Positions 23,553 to 35,790 of a stretch of 64,000 nucleotides of DNA are shown here, one piece after another; the first letter of the stretch is position 1; every line of letters begins with the position of its first letter. The notes under the pieces are model-generated. The model was not told where the DNA came from. It searched no databases and saw only the letters and a program-made list of their open reading frames with translations. The stretch comes from Siphonodentalium dalli. Its lineage: Eukaryota > Mollusca > Scaphopoda > Gadilida > Siphonodentaliidae. Both the position numbers and the translations under genes were made by a program. The stretch lies in assembly GCA_032622095.1 (NCBI GenBank), contig CP136061.1:45765797-45829796 (forward strand). Reading direction: 5' to 3'.

Positions 23553-24707
23553 ACAGACAAGCTATTTGCAGGCATGCATATCTGGATGATTGGCGATCGT
23601 GGTTCACGCTTGATAAGCGTTGATTGATATTGACTAGATCCAGCACGGGATTCTAAAATGTGGAAAACAAGATTTTGGCGCTCATTCTACGTTCAGCGTC
23701 TAATGTGCACTGTTGGTCCACCCCCACCACCCACATTTCATAACGTAGATAATTATTCGATGATATTGGCTTTTGAAAAAGTTGATCTTCAATACATATA
23801 AGAATATAGACTGCAAACGTTAGTTCCATTGTATGCTACATGTTTATATTATTACAGGTCTTTTGTGATTATATGATGTGCAAAGTTTATATGAAGCAAA
23901 TCGTTAAGGTTTAACCAAACCAGTCCAATATGGCCTCCAGGGATATGTTTATAAAAGTTTTAAATTGGTAGAAAAGTATCAAAAACGTCACAAAATTCAA
24001 AGAAAACAAAAATCAATGCATCATGTTTAGTTAACAACACTATCCTGGCAGCAGATTAAAGAAATATATAGCACATACTTACCAACCACACTCTTGACTT
24101 TGTGTGCATGTACATACAAAACAGTCAGCTAATTTACATAACAGAAATTACATCAGGATTCAAGAGAACTCCATAAGAAACGCTTTGTTGAGAAATCCAC
24201 ATTTTATAGTAACAAAACGTATTCCAAAGCCAGGGTACGTGTTGTGACTCAACTTCACCAGAAAGCAAACAGCTGGAGTTGACTGTGACTGTAATTGTGC
24301 AAGGTCAGATTCCCTCAGCAAGCCAGCTTATATTTTAATATGGCCAGCCTGGTCCGAATCCAAATCAGGATTGATCAAGAAATTACTCAAGGAATTCCCA
24401 CCAGAAAGTTTACAGTGGATACAGCCATTGCCGAATACTGCTGTGTGATATTTGGTTGTGTCATTTCAAAATTTGATCACTCGCTTCAAAAACATGACAA
24501 CTAAATCATGTTTTATGATGTAATATATGGATTTCTCAACAAAGCATTCTTCACAGAGAACTTCCCAAGCAGGATTCAGTTTTGTTTGTGGAAATTTCCC
24601 AACAACAGACCCTGTACGTGTGCACAAAGTCAGATTTCAGTTCGGAAGAAAGTGTCATATATTTCCAATTTCTGTCACAGGTAAAGTGTTATTTACTATA
24701 TATAATA
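23553..24707. other. No gene seen
   Basis: Short open frames without motifs. No repeat shared with the rest of the window was found. Confidence 0.4.
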
Positions 24708-25463
24708 CTAGCCGATGAGCCCGACGTTGTCCGGGCTATTCAAAAACCAAATTTCAAGTCGATAGCTCTACCCGTTTCCGAGATCTGGTCTGCGCATGCG
24801 AGAAGCTGGCGTCGCACGGGCTCGGCGACCCGATAAAATTCGTATCCGGGGCAAGATACATTCACAAACCAAATTTCAAGTCGATATATAGCTCCACCCG
24901 TTTCCGAGATCTGGTCTGCGCATGCGCGAAGCTGGCGTCGCACGGGCTCGGCGACCCGACAAAATTCGTATCCGGGGCAAGATACATTCACATACCAAAT
25001 TTCAAGTCGATAGCTCCACCCTTTTCCGAGATCTTGTCTGCGCAAGCGCGAAGCTGGTGTCGCACGGGCTCTTGACCCGATAAAATTCGTATCCGGGGCA
25101 ATATACATTCACATACCAAATTTCAAGTCGATAGCTCCACCCGTTTCCGAGATCTCGTCTGCGCATGCGCGAAGCTGGCGTCGCACGGGCTCGGCGACCC
25201 GATAAAATTCTTATCCGGGCAAGATACATTCACATAGCAAATTTCAAGTCGATAGCTCAACCCGTTTCCGAGATCTCGTCTGCGCATGCGCGAAGTGGGC
25301 GCCGCACGGGCTCACCAATACGACAACGTCCACCGCCTGGTCAAACTACACACACGTACCAAGTTTCGTCCCGATCGGTCGAGAATCGTAGATTTGTATC
25401 AATGACAGACAAACATACAGACAAACAAACAGACAAACAGAGGTCTTCAAAATATATATGAGA
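24708..25463 (-). mobile_element. Non-autonomous Helitron (756 bp)
   Basis: On the - strand the element starts A|TCTCATATATATTTTG at 25463, runs through a TTTGTCTGT-rich segment, and ends in the hairpin GCCCGGACAACGTCGGGC, then TCATCGG and CTAG|T at 24708. These are the expected Helitron features: 5' TC, 3' CTAG next to a T, a hairpin just inside the 3' end, and an A/T target with no duplication. The middle carries five tandem units of about 125 bp (words CAAATTTCAAGTCGATA, CCGTTTCCGAGATCT, TCTGCGCATGCGCGAAG and GTCGCACGGGCTC). There is no Rep or helicase coding, so it depends on an autonomous relative. The open frames across the array are side effects of the repeat. Confidence 0.75.
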
Positions 25464-25688
25464 TACGTACAGCTGTTTTTAGCTTCTCGTGTGAAGTTTG
25501 TGCCATTTATTTCTATTTTTAAAAATACCCAAATTTGAACCAGAGTCCATATTGGAGTGCTTGGTTAAGTCTTAACCCGAATTTATAGATAAAAACTTCG
25601 TTTATATAATTCGTAGTTGTTATTCTATAAATCATTTATGTTTATAAACTTATCTCTCTAAGTGTGAAACTAATTTTAATTCACAGTA

Positions 25689-26400
25689 GTGACATGTGGG
25701 TCGTTGTTACGTTGTGGTTTAGTTACACAGTATGACTGCTTTGAATTTTCTAGAAATCTATCAGAGAAAGGTGCTGAAACAGTTGCAGTATTTACTACCA
25801 TGACTCCCAATGCTGCTGTTTATGCTTTGCTTGGCTGTCTACCGATTGAGGCTGTTATCCACAAGAAGATGTTGTCCCTATTTTCTAGTATTATCCATAA
25901 CAAGGGTTCTGTGGAAATCTCCATTGCCGAAAGATAGCTTGCGATGAAGAATTTGGACTCTACTAGCTGGTTTGTGACTGTAAGAAAGGTTTTGTGGATG
26001 TACGAGTTGCCATCAGTTTTTGAAGTAATGGAAAGCCCACCTGAGAAGTCATGGAAGGAGTTGGTAGACAAGAAGGTGCATGCGCTTTGGGAAGGGAGGA
26101 TCAAGGAGGGCATGAAGTTGAAATCTTCACTGAAGTATTTTAACCCAGATACAGTGCAGATTGGTTCCCCTCATCACTTATGGGTCAGTTTTCACTCCAA
26201 TGTTCATGATGTTAATTTGGCAGCAATAACAGCAATAATTCTGACTGGTACCTATACACTCGAGAGAAATAGATCTGTTTACAGTCGGCAAAGGAAAGTT
26301 CGGTGTGTCAACTGTGTAAAGATAGAGACGAAACAAGGGAGCACTTTCTAACACGCCTGCAGACAAGACAGAATGGTTGATGCAAGAGAGAATGCAATAT
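25689..26400 (+). pseudogene. LINE ORF2 C-terminal remnant
   Basis: Continuous similarity to the C-terminal part of a LINE reverse-transcriptase polyprotein. In order: a segment with LLGCLPIEAVIHKK (residues about 54-67), an SWF region, a W-K-x-x-V stretch, then LTGTYTLERNRS and a CVNC pattern where the C-terminal zinc knuckle begins. A single in-frame TAG at 25935-25937, reached from a CAG glutamine codon by one transition, interrupts the frame. A frameshift near 26320 moves the knuckle's continuation (TREHFL) into another frame. The RT catalytic core is absent, so this is a 5'-truncated copy. It probably belongs to the same broad family as 19732-20870. Confidence 0.7.
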
Positions 26401-27440
26401 GAAAACTACAATCTATTCTCCCTGACTCTACTCTTACTAACATACTGGCAGATTCTAATATACTAAGTCAACTCATTTTGGACTGTTTCAATGTCAGTAA
26501 TATTGGAGATTATAGGAATATACATGGATCATTTGATGTTAAACTCTATTGAGAGTGTATATAGAGAATACAAATCGAAGAAATCAAATTTACTCTGACT
26601 TAACTGAGTCAGAGGTGCTGCGATCAAATAAGCGCAGGGATTTACGAAGACAAGACAAGACAAGGCTCCCGGTCGGAATACAAAAACCCCAAAAACGAAA
26701 CGAGACATACCGTTGACATACATAATTAGACTGTACAGTACAGTCAGTACTGTGCATGGATATGTCCATACACACAAGTTATAAGAACATCTAGGTTAGC
26801 TAGGTGCATGTATTACAAGAGTTGCCTGGAACTCATTACATGACTTTGGCGTGCCTGACTAAGGTCATGATACTGGTGACTAAGGTCGCCCTTAGTGACC
26901 GCAACCCTAACTAAAGCAATCTTGGTCACTTTGACTAAGTTTTTTTTTTCAGTGCATGTTACAGAATGGTGTTATTTAAATTTTAACTATTAGTATTAAT
27001 GGTTTGTTCAGTATCACTATCAGTAGCTCGAAGACTTAATTATAGCAGAGCCTCAGCTCTGACGAGAAGCCGACGCAGAGAAACGCTGAAGAAATACTGC
27101 TGTACAGCGCAGGGCATTATGAGCATGGCCCGACGAGCTACGGTACGATTCTGAGCAAACGCCTAAGAAGTGCTAAGAGGCGCCCTAAGCAATAAGCACA
27201 CATGGCCAACAGGGAGAAGCCCAAACAGTGCGACGCAGGAAAGGCAGGAGAGACCACTAGACAGCCCAACTCCCTGTGGCAAAGCACCGGCCTATTAAGA
27301 TAACACTCAGACACTACAGATCGAGAGCACTCTCGAATAAGGATAAGATGACTGCGCAGTCATAGACATACTAGGTTACTATATCGATAAGCCACCCATC
27401 AAAGTTACCAGACAGGTTATAACGCTATGGGGACACTACC
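26401..27440. other. No gene seen
   Basis: Near 26840-26940 there are repeated GACTAAGGTC / CCTTAGTGAC words in both orientations (a weak foldback). Otherwise GC content rises towards the gag-like element that follows on the - strand, so part of this may be its 3' portion, too decayed to read. Confidence 0.4.
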
Positions 27441-27544
27441 ACTATCTGCAGGACCGCCATAGAGTGCGCAGCACTCCCCCAAACCAGGAGCTCCATGCCC
27501 AATTACAGCAATGAAACAGTTCAACCACCGGAAAAACCAGAGTG

Positions 27545-28686
27545 TCAGATGTCAGGAAGGTCTCCAGGGCCATGGGCAGCGGTTGTGGAATGAGGCTCTG
27601 AGCAGATGTTGCAGATGTGTCGAAAACGACAGTTTGGCCAGGAGCAGCGGTCGGCGTTGAAATCAGATTGACGGCATTGGGGCGGGCCGGTCGAGTGGGC
27701 AAATTGTCCGTACGCCCGCCTGTACGAGCCCGAGGCGGAGTCGGCGGTGGAGGTTGCCGAAACTGGTGCGTTATGACCAGCAGCCAAATGTTGGGGTCGA
27801 TGTTCTCCCAGGGAGTAGCTGTATTCCCATCCCACTTCATACGAAATTGGGTATCGTACACCCGCCAGGCAGAACCCCTACATTTTGCAGCCGCCCAACG
27901 GATTGTGCGCAGGTAACACAATAGGGGCTGAGCCGACGATTCAGGGTGAACGTCGAGGTAAACCGATATGAAAGTGAGAAAAGCATCGGTCCACGAGTCA
28001 ACAGACGTTATTGGAGCAGCATGCCCGCTTGGCGCAACGCGATGTTAAAATCGCCCCGGAAAATTTTGTCTCGAATAGAGCGGGTAACGCGAGTGCCAAA
28101 ACCGCCTGCCGCCGTAGGAATCGACAAGGGGGCGTCCGAAGGGGAGACCATCGAGGAGGGAAAGGTATTACCCGGAGCAGTTCTTCTCTGGCTGGAGCGA
28201 TCGGTCGGTGTAGGCCACAAGGGAATCATCGCGGCGGCTGAGAGAAGAGGTGGAGCTCCCGGGTGAAATGCTGCATCGACGTGTCGACAGAGGAGACGCT
28301 GATGGTGACCTGGAGTCGTAGCGCGGAAACTCGTGGCGCGGAGAACCGTCATGTTGGCGACTAGCCTGGCGACGAGGCTGGCGACGGGGCTGACGACGAG
28401 ACTGATGACGAACAGGGTCGCGGCCGCGTGAATGTGAAACCCGGCCACGGGAGGCGCGGCGTCCCCATCCAGAGCCACGAGCTGGTCTGCCGCGCGATTG
28501 CTGACCACGGCCTCGCACCCGTGAATCAGCCACAGACGACACACTGGCGGAAACACGAGAAGGAGGCCTATCACGGCCACTGGAGGCAGGACCGGCACGA
28601 TAAGAGCTGGCAGATGCATCCCGCCGACTGTTGTCAGACGAACTGGCGCGGGCCCGACCGCGAGATCCCGTACGAACCATGAACAT
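27545..28686 (-). pseudogene. DIRS-like retroelement gag ORF, frame-broken
   Basis: Read on the - strand from about 28686 there is an RG/RS-rich basic N-terminus (repeats of RGR, PRRQPRRQ), then a short segment with RSIRDKIFRGDFN, then a block containing WRVYDTQFRMKW and PNIW (about 27860-27775), and finally a cysteine/histidine knuckle C-x5-N-x3-C-x4-C-x4-H-x-C-x2-C-x4-H near 27650-27600. This order is typical of gag-like proteins of DIRS-type and related invertebrate retroelements. The pieces lie in three different frames (joins near 28180, 27950 and 27800), so the gene is broken. No reverse transcriptase or tyrosine recombinase follows downstream (lower coordinates). Assignment to DIRS is by the W-x-x-YD-x-x-FR pattern and knuckle only and is moderate. 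Confidence 0.55.
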
Positions 28687-29569
28687 TTTTGAGTGCCACC
28701 GAACGAAAAACAGGGAAACTCGTGCGCGACCCGAAAATAGGTAACGCCGACGGAACAGGACGCAGACAGAATGCACAAGGGACAAGATGATAAACGAAGA
28801 ATTGAAGGCTGGTGAAGAAACACGGTGACGGATTGAAACATATAGGAAATGAAGACACACAACCGGTCGCGACACATAGAATTCAAGAGTGACTTACTTT
28901 TCCAGTTACCAGAAGGAGGCAGCATTCCGGGCGGATGTAAAATGCGGACTGTAAGTTCTGCCGATACGGAACGGATCGTACCGAAAACCTGAATGTCTGC
29001 CGGATGACAAGATCGGAGAAACCACATAAATCACCCCGAACCTTATCGACCCTGGGTGCATTAACTCATTCATGACTACATGAGATTGCGAATTATTACC
29101 ACTTTCTATCTCTTTTGTCACATATGAGATAATTGTGTTATCCACTCACAAGTCTAGGTATGTTACATGTTTTTTTCTGTATACATCAGTGTATACATCA
29201 TTGTTTTGTGTCCAATGTTTTACCAGATTTGGCATTAAATTTATTTCTTTAAAGTTATCCTTATTTGATGTTAATTACATAGAATACTGCATGGGCGATT
29301 CAGCTGCAATAAGAATAATTTCCCTTGTCCTAAAGAGGCACACACCAACATCCAATGTTTAATCCAACATCCCTAGCGTGTTTAATGTTGCTGCAGTTCC
29401 TTGTGTTGATTTATTAGTGTTACAAACCAGTTCAAACTAGTAAAAATCCAATAAAAGGTGTGAAGGAAGAAAAAAATATTTTGTCACGGAAAAAATTGCT
29501 TTGGGCTTAGTTTGACACCCACCACTCCCAGCATACGTGTCGGAAATCCCCCCTGGACAAAGTAGGCAT
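28687..29569. other. No gene seen upstream of the gag-like remnant
   Basis: The 28.7-29.0 kb part is likely the 5' leader of the retroelement on the - strand, judged by its higher GC. No terminal repeat could be matched. Confidence 0.35.
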
Positions 29570-30366
29570 AATGTCAGTACGGTTGGCATTAGGTTTGGTT
29601 GGGTTGACGTTGTTTCATAGAATCATAGTGCATGGCTCCGGTTGATGGAATCAAAATTACTTAATGCCAGTATTTATTTCCTATAAATGTATTCATGCAG
29701 TTGTAATCAAACTGATCAAATCCCAATCACTATAGATATGTAGGCCTACAGGTACAAACAAAAACATGTTCTCGGAAATTGAATGTTCTTCCTTACTTAT
29801 ATTCTAATGATTTGGGTTGTGATTTGAAACAAACAGCCCAAATTATGAGTGGGGGCAAACTCAAGTTCTCACTCATAAGAATGTGTAATATTTTTCTCAA
29901 TAAATTATATCTGATTTTAATTAAGAACACGAGGACCGCTGTGCCGTGGCAATATACGGTAGAGAAATGCACATACTGACATAGGCCTATGTTTGCCCAT
30001 TTAGTTAAACAAATAATATGCATTTATAATACCATGACGTTGTCAAATGGTCAGCACGGTTGGCATTAGGTTTGGTTGGGTTAACGTTGTTGTTTCATAT
30101 AGTGCATGGCTCCGGTGGATTGAATTAAAATTACTCTAAATGTAGCTCCATGCAATTGTAATCAAGCTGATAAAATCCCAACCTAAATCACTACGGTATG
30201 GTATAGGATTTGTCGGAACAACCAAAAACATGTTCTTGGAAATTGAATGATCTTCGATCCTTACTTATATTCTAATGATTCGGGTTGTGATTTCAAACAA
30301 ACAATCAACCCAAATTATGAGTGACGTCATGAGTGGGGGCAAACCGAAGTTTTAACTCATCTGAAC
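29570..30366. repeat. ~0.48-kb tandem duplication
   Basis: TTGGCATTAGGTTTGGTTGGG, GTGCATGGCTCCGGT and AAAACATGTTCT(C/T)GGAAATTG occur in the same order at 29581-29880 and 30058-30345, offset about 476 bp. The second copy lacks part of the distal sequence. No coding frame is shared. Confidence 0.85.
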
Positions 30367-31293
30367 CCCAGTTTCCAAGGCCAAGGGTTGGGGGAGGCGA
30401 GTACAACTAAAATTTCATCCAAATTGAGAATGGGAATATGGGCTAGTCGAAAAAATGGCCACAGAGAGACATCAAAGGGTGAAAGATGTGGGTGCAATAT
30501 GAAATTCAGAGGTAGATCCCACCCCCTACCACAAGCAATCAACTTCGTGTACGCAATTGATAATAAATATGTATTGTTAATTAAATCTTGACATTCATAT
30601 ATATAAGTTGACACATTGAGTTCTGAGTAGTGCAGGTCGTGATTGCATGGTCGTCATTTTTACATGGATTTCAATGCCATAATTTCTTGTTATATCCGAT
30701 TTCTATGGTCCTTCCGTCCGCGAATATGTTACGTCATACCGGAAGTACAGAATGTAAAGAATTTACATGCGCTAATATGAAACGGTTGCACCAATTGTAA
30801 TTTAAATCCACATATATACTTAATTTGCATTGTTACCGGGTATCTTGTTTTATTTTGGTAATAAATCGTTCACAAAAGAAAAATATTGAAAGATTATTTG
30901 CTGGAAACAGATAAAGACGCTATGACGTCATGACGCAGATCAGGACGTCACAAGCTACATGGGCGCCAAAACACCAGACATTGTTGCGTCAATGTCCAGA
31001 CACCTGAGACTCGTATTACACGGGCAGGCTAAACCGAACCATTTGTCAACAGCTTCGTGTTTTATTATAAAATATATAAATACCCTGCATGGAAAATAAA
31101 CGTGGGAAATAGTACTGCCCATTAGAAGCCTATTTTATATAACTTGAAACTCGGAAAATGAGTTGAGATCAAGTCTAAAAGATGCGTCTGGAATCGTTTT
31201 TTTTTTTCGCAGAGACAGTAACGTGCGAACAAATTTTTGGAAACTTTCTTCGAAGTTCAAAATATTTCAGAAAGACGCAGGTGCATATAAACC
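30367..31293. other. No gene seen
   Basis: Mixed-composition sequence with no identified repeat or domain. Confidence 0.4.
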
Positions 31294-31473
31294 ATGTCCG
31301 ACCAAACAGTCCAGCACATGGTTCTATTGAGACTCAATTGTACTGAAAATGTGTATGTGGAAACATGGATTATTAAAATGCCATTAATTAACTGGGAAAC
31401 CAATCTTTCTCATTCTCAACGCAATAGACATTTTTATGATAAGTTCCGGAAGACTGTAGATCAGTCTCTAAGG
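31294..31473 (+). CDS. Unrecognised ORF, possible 5' or internal exon
   Basis: A short open frame with ATG at 31294, a possible splice acceptor just before it (AGACGCAG|GTGC, 31280) and a strong 5' splice site where it closes (CTAAGG|GTATGT, donor at 31474). The peptide has INWETNLSHSQ followed by HFYDKFRKTVDQSL, which faintly recalls the start of SEA domains (an aromatic-x-x-L...S...F pattern), but the match is too weak to name. No partner exon is recognised in the window, so it could be part of a gene extending elsewhere or a chance frame. Confidence 0.2.
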
Positions 31474-31915
31474 GTATGTTCAGATTGACACATTATTAAT
31501 CAATTAAGCCAATGATCGCGTGGCTTTTATTTAATTATGTCGGCATGTGAAATTGACTTTGATGGTTTTTGCCGCCGAAGTGCAATGGCATACACAACTC
31601 ATTCTAGTCAAACTAGTAATTTAACCCAATTGGTATATAATATATAGCATCATCGGCAACCAATCGTCTTCACACCCGTCATATGAGCGATGTATATATT
31701 ATTTTATAAATATGTCAAACAACTCGTACGATATTACTAAGACCATCATTATTATAATAGTGTAACAGAGATATTCTGTCCGTAGACACATATATTTCAG
31801 CGATGATTGAACTGAAATTTGGTTTCTAGAATTTCTATCGATCTCTCAAAAGAGGGCCCAGCACCCGTTGTTCAAACTGTTGTTGGCTAGACACCACAAA
31901 ATATGACAATTGTGT
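31474..31915. other. No gene seen
   Basis: AT-rich sequence; nothing recognised. Confidence 0.4.
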
Positions 31916-32044
31916 GATGGGCGCAAGTATAGGCAGCTCCAGTGAATGATGGGCGCAAGTATAGGTAGCTCCAGTGAGTGATGGACGCAAGCATAGGCAG
32001 CTGCAGTGAGTGATTGGCGCAAGTATGGGCAGCTCCAGTGAGTG
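31916..32044. repeat. 32-bp minisatellite, 4 copies
   Basis: Units GATGGGCGCAAGTATAGGC... start at 31916, 31948, 31980 and 32012, with few substitutions. Confidence 0.95.
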
Positions 32045-32774
32045 CATTCTAGTTTTCAATGTTTTTACCTTTTCCAATGTTTACCGTTTTAATTAAACTC
32101 GGACATCTATTGAACTGGTTAGACTTTGATCGGTGTTGCCACTGTAACAGTAATGTTTACACACCAATGGTTTTGATATGTGCAACCTCGTTATCGGAGA
32201 GTTAATAGGCATGTTGGGAACTACAAGTTTCCGTTCAAAGGACTAACATCCAAGCTGTAAATTTAGTAACAAAGTCATTAATTCCGTGGTTCAATTTCAG
32301 TCAGTGACTTCCACGTTGGGTAGATACTTGTATATTGTATAAATGCAAGTGCATGGACGGCATGTCACATTCGGTCGATATTCGAATGGTTTTCATTGAA
32401 CAATATGTTTGACGAAGAAGGCCTATGCATTTGGAGACAAACAACTGTTATGTATTTCGGGGCATACAGAACGTGTTATGACATATTCGGTATGCAAGAA
32501 CAAAAAATAAACAATTTCGATCTGTCATACATTTTCATGAATGCTGGACGTTTCGTCACCTGGACGTTTCGGCATATGGGTTTCGCACCTGGAAGTTTCG
32601 GCACCTGATTTTTCAGCATTTCGGATATTTCGGCACCTGGTAATTTTCGGCCATCAAAATTGACAAGAATCATTTTTAGTTTCTTTCTTTATTTCAATAA
32701 AATCTGATAATTCATGTAAACTGGATGATAACAAATACAAACGCAGGATGGAACAAATGATAACGACGGTGGTG
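32045..32774. other. No gene seen; short TTTCGGCACCTGG repeats at 32545-32645
   Basis: Between 32545 and 32645 a 12-15 bp word (TTTCGGCACCTGG, TTTCGTCACCTGG) recurs about six times with irregular spacing. The short open frames covering it are repeat by-products. Confidence 0.5.
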
Positions 32775-34604
32775 AATATATCGATACCACGAGTCATACG
32801 CAATAAGACACAAGTATATATAGATACCACGAGTCATACGCAATAATACACAAGTATATAGATACCATGAGTCATACGCAATAATACACAAGTAAATAGA
32901 TACCACGAGTCATACGCAATAGTACACACGTATATAAATACCACGAGTCATACGCAATAGTACACAATTATATAGATACCACGAGTCATACGCAATAAGA
33001 CACAAGTATATAGATACCACGAGTCATACGCAATAATACACAAGTATATAAATACCACGAGTCATACACAATAAGACACAAGTTTATAGATACCTGATAC
33101 CACGAGTCATACGCAATAAGACACAAGTGTATAGATACCACGAGTCATACGCAATAAGACACAAGTATGTAGATACCACGAGTCATACGCAATAGTACAC
33201 AAGTATATAGATACCACGAGTCATACGCAATAAGACACAAGTATATAGATACCACGAGTCATATGCAATAAGACACAAGTATATAGATACCACGAGTCAT
33301 ACGCAATAGTACACAATTATATAGATACCACGTGTCATACGCAATAATACACAAGTATATAGATACCACGAGTCATACGCAATAATACACAAGTATATAG
33401 ATACCATGAGTCATACCCAATAATACACAAGTATATAGATACCATGAGTCATACGCAATAAGACACAAGTATATAGATACCACGAGCCATACGCAATAAT
33501 ACACAAGTATATAGATACCACGAGCCATACGCAATAATACACAAGTATATAGATACCACGAGTCATACGCAATAATACACAAGTATATAGATACCACGAG
33601 TCATACCCTATAAGCCACACGTATATAGATACCACGAGTCATACGCAATAATACACAAGTATATAAATACCACGAGTCATACGCAATAAGACACAAGTAT
33701 ATAAATACCACGCGTCATACGCAATAATACACAAGTATATATATACCACGAGTCATACGCAATAATACACAAGTATATAGATACCACGAGTCATACGCAA
33801 TAAGACACACGTATACAGATACCACGAGTCATACGCAATAATACACAAGTATATAAATACCACGAGTCATACGCAATAATACACAAGTATATAAATACCA
33901 CGAGTCATACGCAATAATACACAAGTATATAGATACCACGAGTCATACGCAATAATACACAAGTATATATAGAAACCACGAGTCATACGCAATAATACAC
34001 AAGTATATAGATACCACGAGTCATACGCAATAAGACACAAGTATATATAGATACCACGAGTCATACGCAATAATACACAAGTATATATAGATACCACGAG
34101 TCATACGCAATAAGACACAAGTATATAGATACCACGAGTCATACCCAATAATACACAAGTATATATAGATACCACGAGTCATACGCAATAAGACACAAGT
34201 ATATAGATACCACGAGTCATACGCAATAAGACACAAGTATATAGATACCACGAGTCATACGCAATAAGACACAAGTGTATATATATACCACGAGTCATAC
34301 GCATTAAGACACAAGTATATAGATACCACGAGTCATAAGCAATAATACACAAGTATTTAGATACCACGAGTCATACGCAATAATACACACGTATATAAAT
34401 ACCACGAGTCATACGCAATAAGACACAAGTATATAGATACCACGATTCATACGCAATAAGACACAAGTATATAGATACCACGAGTACGTATATACCCAAT
34501 AATACACAGGTATATAGATACCACGATTCATACGCAATAAGACACAAGTATATAGATACCACGAGTCATACGCAATAATACACAAGTATATAGATACCAC
34601 GAGT
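32775..34604. repeat. 38-bp minisatellite, about 48 copies
   Basis: Units of 38 bp with ATACCACGAGTCATACGCAA and TACACAAGTATA, varying mainly at AATAAG/AATAAT and by 2-bp TA insertions. Because 38 is not a multiple of 3 and the - strand reading has no stop in any phase, long open frames appear there in all three phases. They are not genes. The array ends exactly where the one-armed palindrome-family fragment (34605) begins. Confidence 0.97.
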
Positions 34605-35790
34605 ATCAAGTTGATATTGGTTTATCATAATGGACCAGAAGAGCCACATATTATGGTTCATATCAGTTCCGTCTCAAAGTTCTGCCCATTTCCTTTCAAT
34701 AATATGGTCAGAATCACAAAAGAGGTTCTCCGCAAAATTCCATACTTTAAAATGAATTTGACATGCCCCATTCGGAACTGGGACATCCATAATAGAACAT
34801 TTAGTTGTCAGTTAATTAACTAACACGTATAATAACCAAGTGAGTCACAATTTGGTACATTTTCGGATAACGCAGAGAATAATGTTATATATATAATGTT
34901 ATAATGATATATGTAAAAAAATAACTTACTACCAATTTGGTTGCCATTTTGGAAGCCATCTTGAGCAATTTGGTCTATAAACACCGTAGTGTGACACATT
35001 TAAGATAGACCAATACAATAAACACCTTTCAATCTAAAGATAGTTACATATTACTAGAAAAAATGATCTAAACCTGAAAAGTAAATTTTTGCCGATATTT
35101 ATGTCATGTTTTTGAGAGAAAAGTCCGATATTTTTGGTGATGTCAGTGGTGACAACAGTAAGAATTAACCATGGTGCAGCAGCCATGTTAGTATTCAATG
35201 TATAGAAGGCATAATGGCCAATGTTATACATCAACCACAACTTGTACGCGATTGCAGGACACCCAAGGGAAATATTTACCATTTTCCACATTTTGGCGGC
35301 CATTTTGGCAGCCATTTTGAACCAAAGTAAGAATTTTGGTTCCAGTGAGCTGGAATATTCATAGATAATGATATGCCTCACTTAATTGCAACCTTTTGTT
35401 CATGTCTTGTTGAAATATGACTAGAATCCCAGTTGTGATTTTTTGTGAAATTTTATACCGCTTTCTGTAAAATCGAATTTTTGAGGGATCACAAGCGGAT
35501 AGGACCCCAATTATTGCATATTGAATTGCTCCAATGATCAGTTAATATAAAAAATACAAAATAACGTCATATTACTCAACCAGTTCCAAACATCATGAAC
35601 TGATCTAGAAGATATTTGTGAAAAAATATCATATTTTCAACTTCCGGCGGCCATTTTGGTGGCCATCTTGGATGGTGAGTTTCAATTTTGGCCCAAAATA
35701 GTGTCGTTATGCCTTAGCTTCATGAAAATATATACATTTTGCTAGATAGTCATGTGAGTTTGCAATAAATTTCAAGTAACTGATTTTACG
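34605..35790. mobile_element. Single arm of the palindromic element family
   Basis: From TATCATAATGGACCAGAAGAGCC onward this segment aligns in the same orientation with 55455-56520, the right arm of the large palindrome, and in inverted orientation with 52000-52990, its left arm. Shared words include TCTGCCCATTTCCTTTCAATA, GCAAAATTCCATAC and GGCGGCCATTTTGG. There is no coding frame conserved among the copies. Unlike the 51-57 kb copy there is no opposing arm; a minisatellite sits immediately on its inner side in both places. Confidence 0.85.

Noticed and set aside
28008-29027. 339-residue open frame on the - strand
   Set aside because: It crosses the gag-like remnant mostly in the wrong frame; only its last ~55 codons contain plausible gag sequence. 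Its length is due to local GC-rich composition.
33373-34609. Long repetitive open frames with YLCIIAYDSWYLYTC-like words on the - strand
   Set aside because: They are translations of the 38-bp minisatellite, open in all three phases because the unit has no stop, so they give no evidence of a protein.
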